Shown here piece after piece: positions 7,421-16,404 of a DNA stretch of 47,421 nt. Below the pieces are notes generated by a model that made no database searches, had not been told where the DNA came from, and was given only the letters and a program-made list of their open reading frames with translations. The DNA comes from Chlamydiota bacterium (GTDB lineage Bacteria; Chlamydiota; Chlamydiia; Chlamydiales; RGXB01), in the NCBI GenBank assembly GCA_010031885.1, contig RGYU01000003.1, forward strand, positions 1-47,421, in the 5' to 3' direction. Numbering within the stretch: the stretch's first letter is position 1; each line of letters starts with the position of its first letter. Both the position numbers and the translations under genes were made by a program.

Positions 7421-8068
7421 CTATCTCCCTTTTTTAGGGCTATCGGGTAGCAGAATGCCACAACTGATAATATATTTCACCGCATCTTCAATCTTCATAT
7501 CGACGTAAATAAGCTCTTCTTTGGGAAACATTACAAGATAGCCGGTCGTAGGGTTAGGGGCCGTCATTACAAATACGGTAACCAGATCCTTGTCGGTCGC
7601 TTTTCTGCAATAATCGGGCGCATTTTTTGACACAAGGCCTAATGTATACGTCTCCTTGTTCGGGAAGGGTGCAAGAACAACCTCTTTAAAGGAGGTTTTT
7701 TCACCGCTAAAAAGGGTTTTTATGATCTCTTGAGATGTCTTGTAAATTTTATTGACGAGTGGAATTCTCAGCAAAATCGAATCAAAAAACTCAATGATTG
7801 TTTTTATGAAAAACCAACGGGTGATCATCCCTAAAAAAATCGTGAAAAGGAAAAGCCCCAAAAGGATCAAAAACTGAGCCATCAATACAATCACCTGATC
7901 TTGACTCAAAAAAAAGATCTTTCCAGGTTGCAGGTCATGCCTCTCTAGGAATATAGTGACCCATCCTACAAATGGATGCGTGAGCAATCGGACTATGAAA
8001 GCGATCAAACCAACTGTTACCGCTAAGGGGAGTAAGATGATCATTCCAGTAATGAAGTACTTTTTCAT
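7421..8068 (-). CDS. DUF502 membrane protein, first copy
   Basis: A 215-aa protein with the same layout as its neighbour: an N-terminal helix MKKYFITGMIILLPLAVTVGLI, a second helix around residues 60-85, then RIPLVNKIYKTSQEIIKTLF and a soluble beta-rich end that closes with ISCGILL (the paralog ends with ISCGVIS). The two copies differ along their length, so the duplication is old. The ATG overlaps the stop of rnr (ATGA), which implies translational coupling to RNase R. Confidence 0.9.
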   Translation of the reverse strand: MKKYFITGMIILLPLAVTVGLIAFIVRLLTHPFVGWVTIFLERHDLQPGKIFFLSQDQVIVLMAQFLILLGLFLFTIFLGMITRWFFIKTIIEFFDSILLRIPLVNKIYKTSQEIIKTLFSGEKTSFKEVVLAPFPNKETYTLGLVSKNAPDYCRKATDKDLVTVFVMTAPNPTTGYLVMFPKEELIYVDMKIEDAVKYIISCGILLPDSPKKGR

Positions 8069-10227
8069 GCGCCTTTAGGCCCCATTTTCCATGAGATTTC
8101 CTGAAATAAAAGGTTTACAGATTCTACCTGTACTATGAATTGATATCCAATTTCAAATGTAAGTTGGGACCTCTTACCGGTAATTTTTTCCTTTTTTGGA
8201 TGAAATTCAAAGTAGTCTTCACCCAATTTTGAAATGTGTAAAAAGCCCTCCAATCCAAAATCTTTGACCTCAAAAACAATCCCAAAAGGCTTTACGCGTG
8301 TGATCGTAGCTTTGTAAGTTCGTTGAGGCTCTTTATCAAATTTTCGGCTTATATAGCGCATTTTTTTGAGGGTGAGATAGCTCATTTCTGCACGCGCGCT
8401 GTGGCGTTCTTTTTCAGAGGAGTTTTGTGCAATTTCATCCAGCTCCTCTTGAGAGTAGCTTTCATTAAAAATCAGCCGGTGGATGATGATATCTACATAC
8501 CGGCGGATGGGGCTTGTAAAGTGGGTATAGTTTTCCAGCATTAACCCATGGTGCCCAATCGCGTCTGTAGAGTAGGTTGCCAAACGCATGCTGCGGATGT
8601 AGCGAGATGAAAGCTCTGAAATAAAGGCCGATTCTCGGTGCGCTTCAAAAACTTTAGCGAGCTCTTTACTGCCGAATTGTTCCGGAACCAAAACACCAAG
8701 TTTTACGCAGAAATTTTTAAACTCCATCATAGTCTCAGGGGATGGGGGCTCGTGGACACGGTAGATTAGTGCGACCTCTTTATTTTTGAGCTCTGTTGCG
8801 ATCACCTCATTCGCTTTGAGCATGAACTCCTCGACCAATTGGTGGGTTATGTCATAATGGCTTATCTCAAAACCAGAGGGGATTCCATCATCTCCTAATC
8901 GCCACACCAATTCACTTAAGGAAAGATCAACAGATCCCCGTTCATGTTTAATCGCCTTTAAATGCAAAGCAAGTTCTCTCATGAGCTGGAGCTGATCGTG
9001 CAGGAAAGTTTTGTCTTTGCTGTGCATGATCTCAAAAGCATCCTCATAGGACAGGCGGTGGTTGCTGTTAATGATACTTCGGTAAATCTTGTGGCTTGTA
9101 AGATTCCCTTTTTTATCCATGTGCATTTCAACCGTTACGGCTAGTCGCGCCACCCCCTCTTTTAGGCTACAAAGATTATCGGCAAGGACATGGGGTAGCA
9201 TAGGGATACAGGTGCCGACAAGGTAGGTGGAATTTTTGCGCAAGATCGCCTCTTGATCAAGATGGGATCCCTTTTTTACGTAGTAGGATGCATCGGCGAC
9301 GTGTACATAGAGCTTGTAGCCTTTCGTCGTACGCTCGATAGAAAGGGCATCATCAAAATCTTTAGCTGTCTTTGGGTCAATTGTAACCGTGAAAAGATTG
9401 GTATGGTCTACACGATCTTTATGTTGAGATAAAATAATTTCAGAGCCAAAGGCATTTGCCTCATCGATAGCCGCTTGGGGGAATTGTTTAGGTAGAACGT
9501 ACTCTTCTTTTACCGCCTCTAAATCACTCAAGGGATCAAAAATGGATCCGATCTTTTTTTCAAAAATAAGATGGAGTTGATTTCTTAATGAGTGAACCTC
9601 TAATAGAATGCGGTCTCCAATTTCCACAGGACTTGTTGGCATCGGTACGCAAAAGAGCTGACTTTCCCCTTGCAAAGAGACGCGGACCCTTAAAGAGCCA
9701 GGTTTGATCTCTACGATAGTTCCAATAACAGATGCTTTGCTTCTTTTGACTACGTTTGTTACCCGTCCTTCAGGCCCTTTTTTATTACGCCCCTCCAAGG
9801 AAAGGACCTCCACCTCAACAGTGTCTTGGTCCATTGCATTCAAAATAAGGTGTTTTGGAATGAACACATCATACTCTTTTAAGGATACAAAACCAAATCC
9901 GCTTGGATGGATTGAGATTTTCCCAACACTCCCTTTTGGCTCTTGAGCCGTTTTCCGGTTGCGGTTGATATGGTAAACATTACGATTTTTATGCAAGAAA
10001 CCTTCGCGCGTCAATTCCTCTACAAAAAGGAAAAGAACGGCCTTGAGTTTATTGGGGAGGCGAAATGTTTTATTCAGGTCTTGAATATCAAATTCATCTC
10101 GACCCTTTTTATCCAAAAAAACTTCTATTAATTCGAGGCATTGCTGCATCTCTTCTTTTAAATGGGGCGCTTTCAGGGCGAAGTTTTTTTCCAGCTCGGG
10201 GAGATTGTCTACAAATTTTTTTGTCAC
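8065..10227 (-). CDS. rnr: Ribonuclease R
   Basis: A 720-aa 3'-5' exoribonuclease. In order: an N-terminal winged-helix-like segment, a cold-shock/OB domain (HPSGFGFVSLKEYDVFIP, about residues 107-124), a catalytic RNB domain (TIDPKTAKDFDDALSIE near 285-301 carries the metal-binding aspartates; HALMLENYTHFTSPIRRY-type block later) and a C-terminal S1 domain. It lacks the long lysine-rich tail of the E. coli enzyme. It degrades structured RNA. It follows folD by 17 bp and overlaps the first DUF502 gene by 4 bp. Confidence 0.96.
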   Translation of the reverse strand: MTKKFVDNLPELEKNFALKAPHLKEEMQQCLELIEVFLDKKGRDEFDIQDLNKTFRLPNKLKAVLFLFVEELTREGFLHKNRNVYHINRNRKTAQEPKGSVGKISIHPSGFGFVSLKEYDVFIPKHLILNAMDQDTVEVEVLSLEGRNKKGPEGRVTNVVKRSKASVIGTIVEIKPGSLRVRVSLQGESQLFCVPMPTSPVEIGDRILLEVHSLRNQLHLIFEKKIGSIFDPLSDLEAVKEEYVLPKQFPQAAIDEANAFGSEIILSQHKDRVDHTNLFTVTIDPKTAKDFDDALSIERTTKGYKLYVHVADASYYVKKGSHLDQEAILRKNSTYLVGTCIPMLPHVLADNLCSLKEGVARLAVTVEMHMDKKGNLTSHKIYRSIINSNHRLSYEDAFEIMHSKDKTFLHDQLQLMRELALHLKAIKHERGSVDLSLSELVWRLGDDGIPSGFEISHYDITHQLVEEFMLKANEVIATELKNKEVALIYRVHEPPSPETMMEFKNFCVKLGVLVPEQFGSKELAKVFEAHRESAFISELSSRYIRSMRLATYSTDAIGHHGLMLENYTHFTSPIRRYVDIIIHRLIFNESYSQEELDEIAQNSSEKERHSARAEMSYLTLKKMRYISRKFDKEPQRTYKATITRVKPFGIVFEVKDFGLEGFLHISKLGEDYFEFHPKKEKITGKRSQLTFEIGYQFIVQVESVNLLFQEISWKMGPKGA

Positions 10228-10244
10228 AAGATCTATGCTTTCTT

Positions 10245-11090
10245 CTAATGGTTGGCTTTTCTTTGTTTATGAGCTTTTGTGGTATTTTGTAGCAATGCAT
10301 AAACGGTCATCGGCCCAACCCCACCCGGAACGGGCGTGATTGCTTGCGCTTTAGGACGCACATCTTCAAAATCGACATCACCGACGAGCTTATCATTTTG
10401 GCGGGTAATCCCGACATCGATGACAATAGCTCCCTCTTTGATGTGTTCTTTTTTGATCAGCTGTGGTTGTCCTATTGCAGAAATCAAAATATCGGCTTTT
10501 TTCGTGTGTTGGATAAAATTAGTTGTGCCTTGGTGACAGAGTGTCACTGTGGCATCAAGGGTATTTTTAAGTGAAAGAAGAATGGAAAGAGGGCGTCCCA
10601 CGATGGTGCTTCTACCAAGAATACACACCTCTTTTCGTTGAATGTCTAATTGATAAAATCTCAAAAGCTCCAAAATACCCTGAGGAGTGCAGGGTATAAG
10701 TCCATCGATTGAGCCCAGACAAAGCTTGCCTAAATTGATGGGATGAAAACAGTCGACATCTTTTTCGGGGTCGATTGCAACGGTCACACGTTTCAAATCA
10801 ATGTGATTTGGTAAAGGCAATTGTATCAAGATACCATCGACATCCGGCTCTTGATTCAAAAGATCGATTCTGTTGAGTAGCTGGGTTTCCGCGGTATCTT
10901 GAGGTAGGTGCAACAAGGTCGAGCGAATCTGGTATTCTTTGCACATCCGTTGCTTGATTGCAATGTAGGATAGAGAAGAGGGGTGATTGCCAACCAAAAT
11001 CAAAACAATGTGAGGGGGGGATTGTAAGTTTACCTCTAGCTTTGAGCAAAGAGATCGGCTTGCCAGCCGCCCATCAAGAAGTATAGTCAT
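10245..11090 (-). CDS. folD: Bifunctional methylene-THF dehydrogenase/cyclohydrolase
   Basis: A 281-aa protein of normal FolD length. Signatures include SYIAIKQRMCKE (with the active-site Tyr and Lys), DGILIQLPLP, DVDCFHP, GRSTIVGRPLS (the NADP loop) and the C-terminal TPVPGGVGPMTVYALLQNT. It converts 5,10-methylene-THF to 10-formyl-THF for purine and formyl-Met synthesis. Its ATG overlaps the stop of the inositol-phosphatase-like gene by 4 bp. Confidence 0.97.
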   Translation of the reverse strand: MTILLDGRLASRSLCSKLEVNLQSPPHIVLILVGNHPSSLSYIAIKQRMCKEYQIRSTLLHLPQDTAETQLLNRIDLLNQEPDVDGILIQLPLPNHIDLKRVTVAIDPEKDVDCFHPINLGKLCLGSIDGLIPCTPQGILELLRFYQLDIQRKEVCILGRSTIVGRPLSILLSLKNTLDATVTLCHQGTTNFIQHTKKADILISAIGQPQLIKKEHIKEGAIVIDVGITRQNDKLVGDVDFEDVRPKAQAITPVPGGVGPMTVYALLQNTTKAHKQRKANH

Positions 11091-11770
11091 TTAGTCCCTT
11101 CAAAATGTTTGGTTTTTAACATTTTATTCGAGGCAAAAAATGATTGAGGCTGGAAATAAACGAGCGGAGTATTTTCAAGGGTGCAAGCTAAACCACCCGC
11201 CTCCTGGACAAGGAGCGCTCCTGCAGCAAAATCCCATGGAAACAACTCATGTGCTTTGTAGTAGGAAAGTCTTCCGCAAGAAACCCAGGCAAGTGATAGA
11301 GCCGAAGTTCCAAAATGGCGACTAAAATCTTGCGACTCCTCAGAAACTTTAATTTTTTTTCCATTTAGGGTAGAACCCTGCCCTTTTTCAGCCATATAAA
11401 GCTCATCAAATACAGGCGCATAAATGACCCCTATTTTTGGCTCATTGTGTTCCACATACGCTATGGATATGCAGTAAAGAGGTAAGTTATGAGAGAAGTT
11501 TTGAGTTCCATCTAAAGGATCAATCACCCAAAAATTTTTAGTATTTTGATTATAGGGCCCACCCTCTTCTCCAATGATCCCGTCATCAGGGTAGTGTTTT
11601 TGGATTGCTTTAACAATCATGTGTTCACATTCGCGGTCAACACTTGTAACCGGATCGCTCTTGAGTGTGTCTTTAAACTCGATGAGAAAGGATTCTTTTG
11701 ATTTTTTGAGGGCAAACTTACCAACCTCTAATGCCAGCTGCTTGGCAAGTTCTGCTCTAGTCGGCTTCAT
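11087..11770 (-). CDS. Inositol monophosphatase/CysQ-family phosphatase, shortened
   Basis: A 227-aa protein with the metal-site motifs of the family: GEEGG (about 67-71), DPLDGTQNF (about 83-91) and PWDFAAGALLVQEAGG near the C-terminus. These proteins hydrolyse inositol phosphate or PAP-type phosphoesters. Family members are usually near 260 aa. The shortfall falls between KIKVSEESQDFS and RHFGTSALSLAWVSCGR, where about 30 residues of the central sheet normally sit. The break is in frame, so it is an internal deletion rather than a frameshift. Substrate cannot be told from sequence. It overlaps the mreD-like gene by 14 bp. Confidence 0.85.
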   Translation of the reverse strand: MKPTRAELAKQLALEVGKFALKKSKESFLIEFKDTLKSDPVTSVDRECEHMIVKAIQKHYPDDGIIGEEGGPYNQNTKNFWVIDPLDGTQNFSHNLPLYCISIAYVEHNEPKIGVIYAPVFDELYMAEKGQGSTLNGKKIKVSEESQDFSRHFGTSALSLAWVSCGRLSYYKAHELFPWDFAAGALLVQEAGGLACTLENTPLVYFQPQSFFASNKMLKTKHFEGTK

Positions 11771-12158
11771 TTTCCACCTCTTTTTTGGGGCTTAATGACC
11801 ATTTACCTAAAAAGACAATAAGAAGAAATACCCCAGTATCAAAAACAGGACCGATTAAAAGATCTTCCAACAAGTGACCAAACGTTCTTACGGCCAAACA
11901 CTCTAGAAGCGAAAAAATAAAAAAGAATACAAAGAGAGAGGGCAATATCCACAATGAGGTAAGAGGGGGGATATGGGGTTTAATGATGCTCCACAAAAGG
12001 CTCATGATTGCAAAAAAAAGGGTGTGGACACCCAGCGGTAAAGTTAAAACAAACAAATCATAAATGAAGCCGACAATCACATTGATCCAAAAAGCCTTAT
12101 ACTTTGGAAAAAGGTTGGCAACCGAAAGGACAACAAAGAGGGGAATGTTGATTACCAT
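11757..12158 (-). CDS. MreD-like membrane protein
   Basis: A 133-aa protein with about four hydrophobic helices. The segment GFIYDLFVLTLPLGVHTLFFAI resembles the conserved GFxxDLxxGxPLGxxAL block of MreD, the membrane partner of the MreBC cell-shape system. It is shorter than typical MreD (about 160 aa). Chlamydiae use MreB for division, so an MreD-like partner would make sense, but the neighbours (lolD and a phosphatase) do not add support. It overlaps lolD by 7 bp. Confidence 0.55.
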   Translation of the reverse strand: MVINIPLFVVLSVANLFPKYKAFWINVIVGFIYDLFVLTLPLGVHTLFFAIMSLLWSIIKPHIPPLTSLWILPSLFVFFFIFSLLECLAVRTFGHLLEDLLIGPVFDTGVFLLIVFLGKWSLSPKKEVENEAD

Positions 12159-12781
12159 GAGGTGAGACGGTGGTTTATCAGTTCGTATTTTTCGTCCATT
12201 AGAGAGGCAAATTGCCGATCATGGGTAACCAAAACAACAGCCTGAGGTAACGATAAAAGCAGTTGGATCATTACCTCAGCTTGTGCCTGGTCAAGCTGGC
12301 CCGTTGGTTCGTCAGCTAAGATCAGATCGGGGTGATTGACCAAGGCTCGGCAAAAAGCCACCCGTTGCTTTTGCCCACCACTTAAGTGCTTAGCCATAGA
12401 GTCGATCTTATCTTCAAGGTTTACTGATTTTAAAAAATCTAGGGCCTCATGCCTTAAAAGTTTTTTTCCCTGGATTAAACGGGGAATCTCCAGGTTTTCA
12501 AATACAGTCAATTCAGGATTAAGATGATGAAATTGGAATACAAATCCTATCGATTCGTTCCTTATAAGGTGTGATTTATCCCCTACTGGAGAACCGTAAA
12601 TCAGAATTTCTCCTGAATCGGCCGTCTCTATTAAGCCAAGAATATTTAAAAGGGTTGTTTTGCCACTGCCAGATCTACCGGTGATGGCAATCTTCTTGCC
12701 TTTTGGGATATCGATATTTACTTCACTAAAAAGCTCGCGATCCTCAAAGCTTTTTTTTAGGTTCTTTGCGGTTATAATCAC
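12152..12781 (-). CDS. lolD: Lipoprotein-release ABC transporter ATPase
   Basis: A 209-aa ABC ATPase with Walker A GRSGSGKTTLL (about 35-45), Q-loop FVFQFHHL, signature LSGGQKQRVAFCRAL (about 133-147), Walker B LILADEPTG and the H-loop VTHD. It is the closest fit to LolD/MacB-type ATPases and is directly coupled (4-bp overlap) to a LolC/E-type permease. Together they would extract lipoproteins from the inner membrane for outer-membrane sorting. Confidence 0.92.
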   Translation of the reverse strand: MIITAKNLKKSFEDRELFSEVNIDIPKGKKIAITGRSGSGKTTLLNILGLIETADSGEILIYGSPVGDKSHLIRNESIGFVFQFHHLNPELTVFENLEIPRLIQGKKLLRHEALDFLKSVNLEDKIDSMAKHLSGGQKQRVAFCRALVNHPDLILADEPTGQLDQAQAEVMIQLLLSLPQAVVLVTHDRQFASLMDEKYELINHRLTSW

Positions 12782-14262
12782 ATTAACCTCAGTAATTCGC
12801 TGGGTTTGTAATGAGAGGCTTTTAATGCGGGAATGAAGCCTGCGACAAGAGCTATCAAGGGCGTCCCTATTAACACGACCGCCATAGCACCAGGACTTAA
12901 GTGAGTGGGAATAGACTGGGAAAATAGGTTTTCATACCCTTTAAATAGGTAAATATTTTGAAGAATTAAAGGGAGATTTTTCATCGTAATAAATCCAAGA
13001 CCCAACCCTAAAAAAGATCCGAGGGAGCCTAAAAAAAGACCCAAACCAGAGTAGATGCGAACAAGCGCCTGTTTGCTCGCGCCAAGGGCGGTAAAAAGGG
13101 CAATCTCTTTGCGGGATTGGTAGACGATAAGCAACAAAACCGACACAATATTACTAGCGGCGACTATTAAAACGAGAAGGGCTACGAAGCTGTATAAAAC
13201 CCGATCGCTTTGGAATGAGACAAGTATATCTTTTACAAAACCATACTCGTAGTAGGGAATTACATCGAAATAAAGGTCAATTTTTTCGCGCTCGAGCTCC
13301 TTTTTAATAAATTCGTAAACTGAAGAAACATCGTTTGACGGGGTTGTTTGAATCCTGAATCCCCCTTTAAGTATTGGATCAGTCGACTCCAATTGACCTT
13401 CAGAGGAGATCCTCGCTACGAAATCATATGGGGCAAAAATGCACTTTGGACCAATCTGCAGTGTTCCCGCCTCGTAGAAGCCGACAACCTCAAACGGATT
13501 ATTCTCCTCCATACTTCCTGTGGAAAGGCCGTTATAAATAGTGAACTGCCCTATATCGTTGAGTTTAGCACCATTTTCCATGAAACTTTTTGGGAGAAAC
13601 ACAGGGGTAAAACCAGTCTTTTGTGGTGCAGCTTCAGGAAGCAGGGGGGCGTTTTTATCATCAAAGGACATGATATACGAGGCTTGTGATATAAGGTGAA
13701 AGCCCATGGTTTTTTCAGAAAAAACTTTGAGCCTCATCATAGCACCGGTGATCTCGTATTCTTGAGCGGTTATAATCAGGTTTTTTTCCCTAGCCTTATG
13801 GAAAATTGAATGGAGTGTGCTCAACAAATCTATCGGCCGGCCACTAATATCTAGGTGTGGCAAAGGAAAATCTAAGGGCAGCTCTTCGTCTACAGAAGGA
13901 TCAAAGGTGGTTAGATAAGATGATTCTTTTTTTTCTTTAAGTGATTTTTGATGGTAGCCACTTGATAGACTGTATAGGTCAATCCTGTTGTAGTGGGATT
14001 CATAATAACTTTGAGTCGGGATGATCTTGATAGGACCATGGATGGAAGTTAATTTTTGAATCCAACCCTTCTCAATCCCGTCGGCTACAGACAGAAAAAC
14101 TAGCGAAAGCCAGGTGACAAGGGTAATGATGAGTAGAGAAATAAAGGACATAAGGGAAGAAGAGACTTCCCCTTTTCTCGGAACTATGTAGCGAAAAATC
14201 GTCTTTAATTCAAACAAAGCAATTTTTTTAAAGAAACTACTTCTTCTCTTTGTACATGACAT
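12778..14262 (-). CDS. LolC/LolE-family lipoprotein-release permease
   Basis: A 494-aa permease. One transmembrane helix near the N-terminus (about residues 35-62) is followed by a periplasmic domain of roughly 280 residues, then three C-terminal helices (about 360-480) of the FtsX type, with [13 protein letters not shown] as the coupling segment. It is longer than E. coli LolC (about 400 aa) because of extra periplasmic sequence. A single permease gene next to lolD suggests a homodimeric LolF-like system. The ATG at 14262 lies inside the end of rpmG in another frame (26-bp overlap). Confidence 0.88.
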   Translation of the reverse strand: MSCTKRRSSFFKKIALFELKTIFRYIVPRKGEVSSSLMSFISLLIITLVTWLSLVFLSVADGIEKGWIQKLTSIHGPIKIIPTQSYYESHYNRIDLYSLSSGYHQKSLKEKKESSYLTTFDPSVDEELPLDFPLPHLDISGRPIDLLSTLHSIFHKAREKNLIITAQEYEITGAMMRLKVFSEKTMGFHLISQASYIMSFDDKNAPLLPEAAPQKTGFTPVFLPKSFMENGAKLNDIGQFTIYNGLSTGSMEENNPFEVVGFYEAGTLQIGPKCIFAPYDFVARISSEGQLESTDPILKGGFRIQTTPSNDVSSVYEFIKKELEREKIDLYFDVIPYYEYGFVKDILVSFQSDRVLYSFVALLVLIVAASNIVSVLLLIVYQSRKEIALFTALGASKQALVRIYSGLGLFLGSLGSFLGLGLGFITMKNLPLILQNIYLFKGYENLFSQSIPTHLSPGAMAVVLIGTPLIALVAGFIPALKASHYKPSELLRLM

Positions 14263-14401
14263 GTTTTTTTACAATAGGGTCGAATTTCATCAACTCTACA
14301 CGTCCTGTGGTGTTATTTTTATTTTTTTGAGTGGAGTACATGTGGGAGGATTCGCTACTTCTTAATTGAATCGTATGACGGGCAGCTTTCTTTTTGGCCA
14401 T
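14237..14401 (-). CDS. rpmG: 50S ribosomal protein L33, cysteine-free form
   Basis: A 54-aa ORF from ATG 14401 to TAG 14237. It begins [18 protein letters not shown] and contains [21 protein letters not shown] and the ending [11 protein letters not shown], all typical of bL33. The zinc-binding cysteines of the C+ form are absent, so this is the zinc-independent C- form. It is the first gene of the large minus-strand operon and is followed by lolC/lolD, as I recall in Chlamydia. Confidence 0.95.
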   Translation of the reverse strand: MAKKKAARHTIQLRSSESSHMYSTQKNKNNTTGRVELMKFDPIVKKHVMYKEKK

Positions 14402-14434
14402 TTCTCAATACCTTATAGAATTCTTTGAGTCGAG

Positions 14435-14463
14435 ATTGTACCCGCTTTGGGAGTTATACACAA
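14435..14463 (-). promoter_or_regulatory. Promoter of the rpmG-to-holC operon
   Basis: On the minus strand, TTGTGT (14458-14463), a 17-base spacer and TACAAT (14435-14440), 34 bases before ATG 14401. It is the only good promoter I see for the ten closely packed genes downstream. Confidence 0.65.
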
Positions 14464-14663
14464 GTGAAAGGTAGGCAAGGCAAAAAGGGGGTAAAAAACG
14501 GCGATCATTCATGGATTTGAAGGCAATTTTTTTTAAAATTAAACGTTATATTTTGCAAAAATTTTATTTATATTCAAATAAAAAATGTATTGCCCAAAAT
14601 AGTTTTTCAAATATCTTGTATCTAGGTAAAGTCCTAATTATTCAAATATGGTGGGTATAGAAA

Positions 14664-15368
14664 ATGTACAAAAAATTTTTATGCGGAATGAGTCTTTTAT
14701 TATTATGCCTTGAGGCTTCCAAACAAACAAATCAAGAAATACTCGCCCAACAAGAAATTCTAAAATCATATCAATCTTATTCTTTATTAGATCCAAAAGA
14801 GTGTGATATTTGTGAGCACTTGAAGCACTTGAGACGGCTTGCAAAAGACTCGGAGACGGTTGTGGAGCTAGGGACTAGGGATATGGTTTCTACGCTTGGT
14901 TTGCTTTTGGGTCTTACTGAAAATGGCAAGGCGATTAAAAAATATTGTGGGGTCGATCTAAAATATCCTCCGCAGGGAACATTTAGAAAGGTTACCCGTT
15001 GGTGCAAATCTTTTGAGATAGATTTTGAATTTATTGTCGCGAATGATTTGGAAATTGAACCTATCAATTGTGACCTTTTATTTATAGATACTCTACACAC
15101 TTATCAACACTTAACGGTGGAGTTAGAAAAATTTTCTTCTAAGGTGAAAAAGTATATAGCGATGCATGATACCGATCTTCCCTGGGGCTGGGCGGATGAA
15201 CCTAATTACACAAATATTGAAAGTTGTTATCCCGATTGGATCAATCCATTAAAGAAGGGTTTGTATCCAGCAGTAGAGGATTTTTTAGCAAGGCATCCTG
15301 ATTGGGTAAAAGCGGAGCAATATACAAATTGTTATGGCTTTACCGTTTTAAAAAGGGTCGAGCTGTAG
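14664..15368 (+). CDS. Class I SAM-methyltransferase-like protein with signal peptide
   Basis: A 234-aa protein. After a lysine-containing hydrophobic N-terminus (MYKKFLCGMSLLLLCLEASK) comes a Rossmann-like domain: TVVELGTRDMVSTLGLLLG (about 64-82, motif-I region), CGVDLKYPP, and CDLLFIDTLHTYQHLTVELE with IAMHDTD, which is the pattern of the Methyltransf_24/CmcI group. The N-terminus resembles a Sec signal, which is unusual for a SAM-dependent enzyme. It could instead be an anchor or a secreted effector signal. It is a lone plus-strand gene between two minus-strand operons. Start at ATG 14664; only a weak GGTGGG precedes it. Substrate unknown. Confidence 0.72.
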   Translation: MYKKFLCGMSLLLLCLEASKQTNQEILAQQEILKSYQSYSLLDPKECDICEHLKHLRRLAKDSETVVELGTRDMVSTLGLLLGLTENGKAIKKYCGVDLKYPPQGTFRKVTRWCKSFEIDFEFIVANDLEIEPINCDLLFIDTLHTYQHLTVELEKFSSKVKKYIAMHDTDLPWGWADEPNYTNIESCYPDWINPLKKGLYPAVEDFLARHPDWVKAEQYTNCYGFTVLKRVEL

Positions 15369-15405
15369 AGAATCGTGCCTTTTAGCTTCCAGGCCCATTC
15401 AGAAA

Positions 15406-16404
15406 TCAAACGACTTGGTTAGTGGTAAATGGGATACGTGATTTGGGCTCAATCTCTATTGGTGATGGGCCCAATTGGTTAAATTGGAGAATTCCTAGGG
15501 CAGCTATCATAGCTGCGTTATCGAGTGCAAGTTCTTTCGAGGGAAAATAAACTGGGCGACAAAAATCTTCAAAATAGGATCTTAGCGTCTTACTTGAGGC
15601 GACGCCACCGCCAATAAAAATCGCTTTTGCATCGTAAAAGTCTACCGCTTTTTGAGCTTTTTCTAAGACGTCCTGAAAAACAACATGTTGAAATGAGGCA
15701 AGGAGATCTTCATAACCTTTATTTTGGTTTTTTGAAGCGTACAAAACCTGGGTCTTAAGCCCGCTGAAAGAAAAGGAAAAGGGGCGATCTTTAACCTTGC
15801 AGGATTTTAAATGAACTTTAGAAGAGTCCCCCTTCATTGCCGTTTTTTCAACATGAGGCCCTCCAGGATAGGGCAATCCACAGATTTTTGCGCACTTATC
15901 AAAACACTCGCCCATCGCATCATCGATGGTAGATCCAACGGTCTCGATATCCATTAAAGAGTGCATAAGGTTGATCTGTGTGTGCCCACCTGATAAAACA
16001 ATCCCGATTGCAGGAAGCTGTTCAAAAGCATCCTTGTGATTAAGAATTGGAGCGATAAGATGTGCATGCACATGGTTGACGGCTACAAAAGGGACGTTCA
16101 GCAATAAGGACAAAGATTTTGCAAACGTAAGACCCACCTGGATAGATCCGATTAAACCCGGGCCATAAGCAACAGAAATCAGATTGATCTGGTCAAAAGA
16201 AATATTTGCTTTTTTTAAAGCCTCCAGAAAGCATGGGCCAATTTTTTCGAGATGTTCTCTAGCAGCCAGTTCGGGGAATACGCCCCCAAACGGGCTATGC
16301 AGGTCAACCTGGGAATAAATTACGTTTGAGAGGATCTCAAAGCGGTCATTGACAACCGAGATAGAGGTTTCGTCGCAGGTGCTTTCTATTCCCAAACAGA
16401 TCAT
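15406..16404 (-). CDS. tsaD: tRNA t6A threonylcarbamoyltransferase subunit
   Basis: A 332-aa protein of the Kae1/TsaD/YgjD family. Motifs: GIESTCDETS at the N-terminus, HVHAHL (metal-binding histidines, about 108-113), IVLSGGHTQI, DDAMGECFDK and PYPGG, and the C-terminal FIGGGVASS. It transfers threonylcarbamoyl to A37 of ANN-decoding tRNAs, together with TsaC, which is encoded two genes upstream. Its ATG overlaps the FKBP stop by 4 bp. Confidence 0.96.
   Translation of the reverse strand: MICLGIESTCDETSISVVNDRFEILSNVIYSQVDLHSPFGGVFPELAAREHLEKIGPCFLEALKKANISFDQINLISVAYGPGLIGSIQVGLTFAKSLSLLLNVPFVAVNHVHAHLIAPILNHKDAFEQLPAIGIVLSGGHTQINLMHSLMDIETVGSTIDDAMGECFDKCAKICGLPYPGGPHVEKTAMKGDSSKVHLKSCKVKDRPFSFSFSGLKTQVLYASKNQNKGYEDLLASFQHVVFQDVLEKAQKAVDFYDAKAIFIGGGVASSKTLRSYFEDFCRPVYFPSKELALDNAAMIAALGILQFNQLGPSPIEIEPKSRIPFTTNQVV

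Noticed and set aside
10228-10300. Short ORFs around the folD-rnr junction
   Set aside because: They are out-of-frame shadows of folD and rnr; the 17-bp gap contains nothing else.
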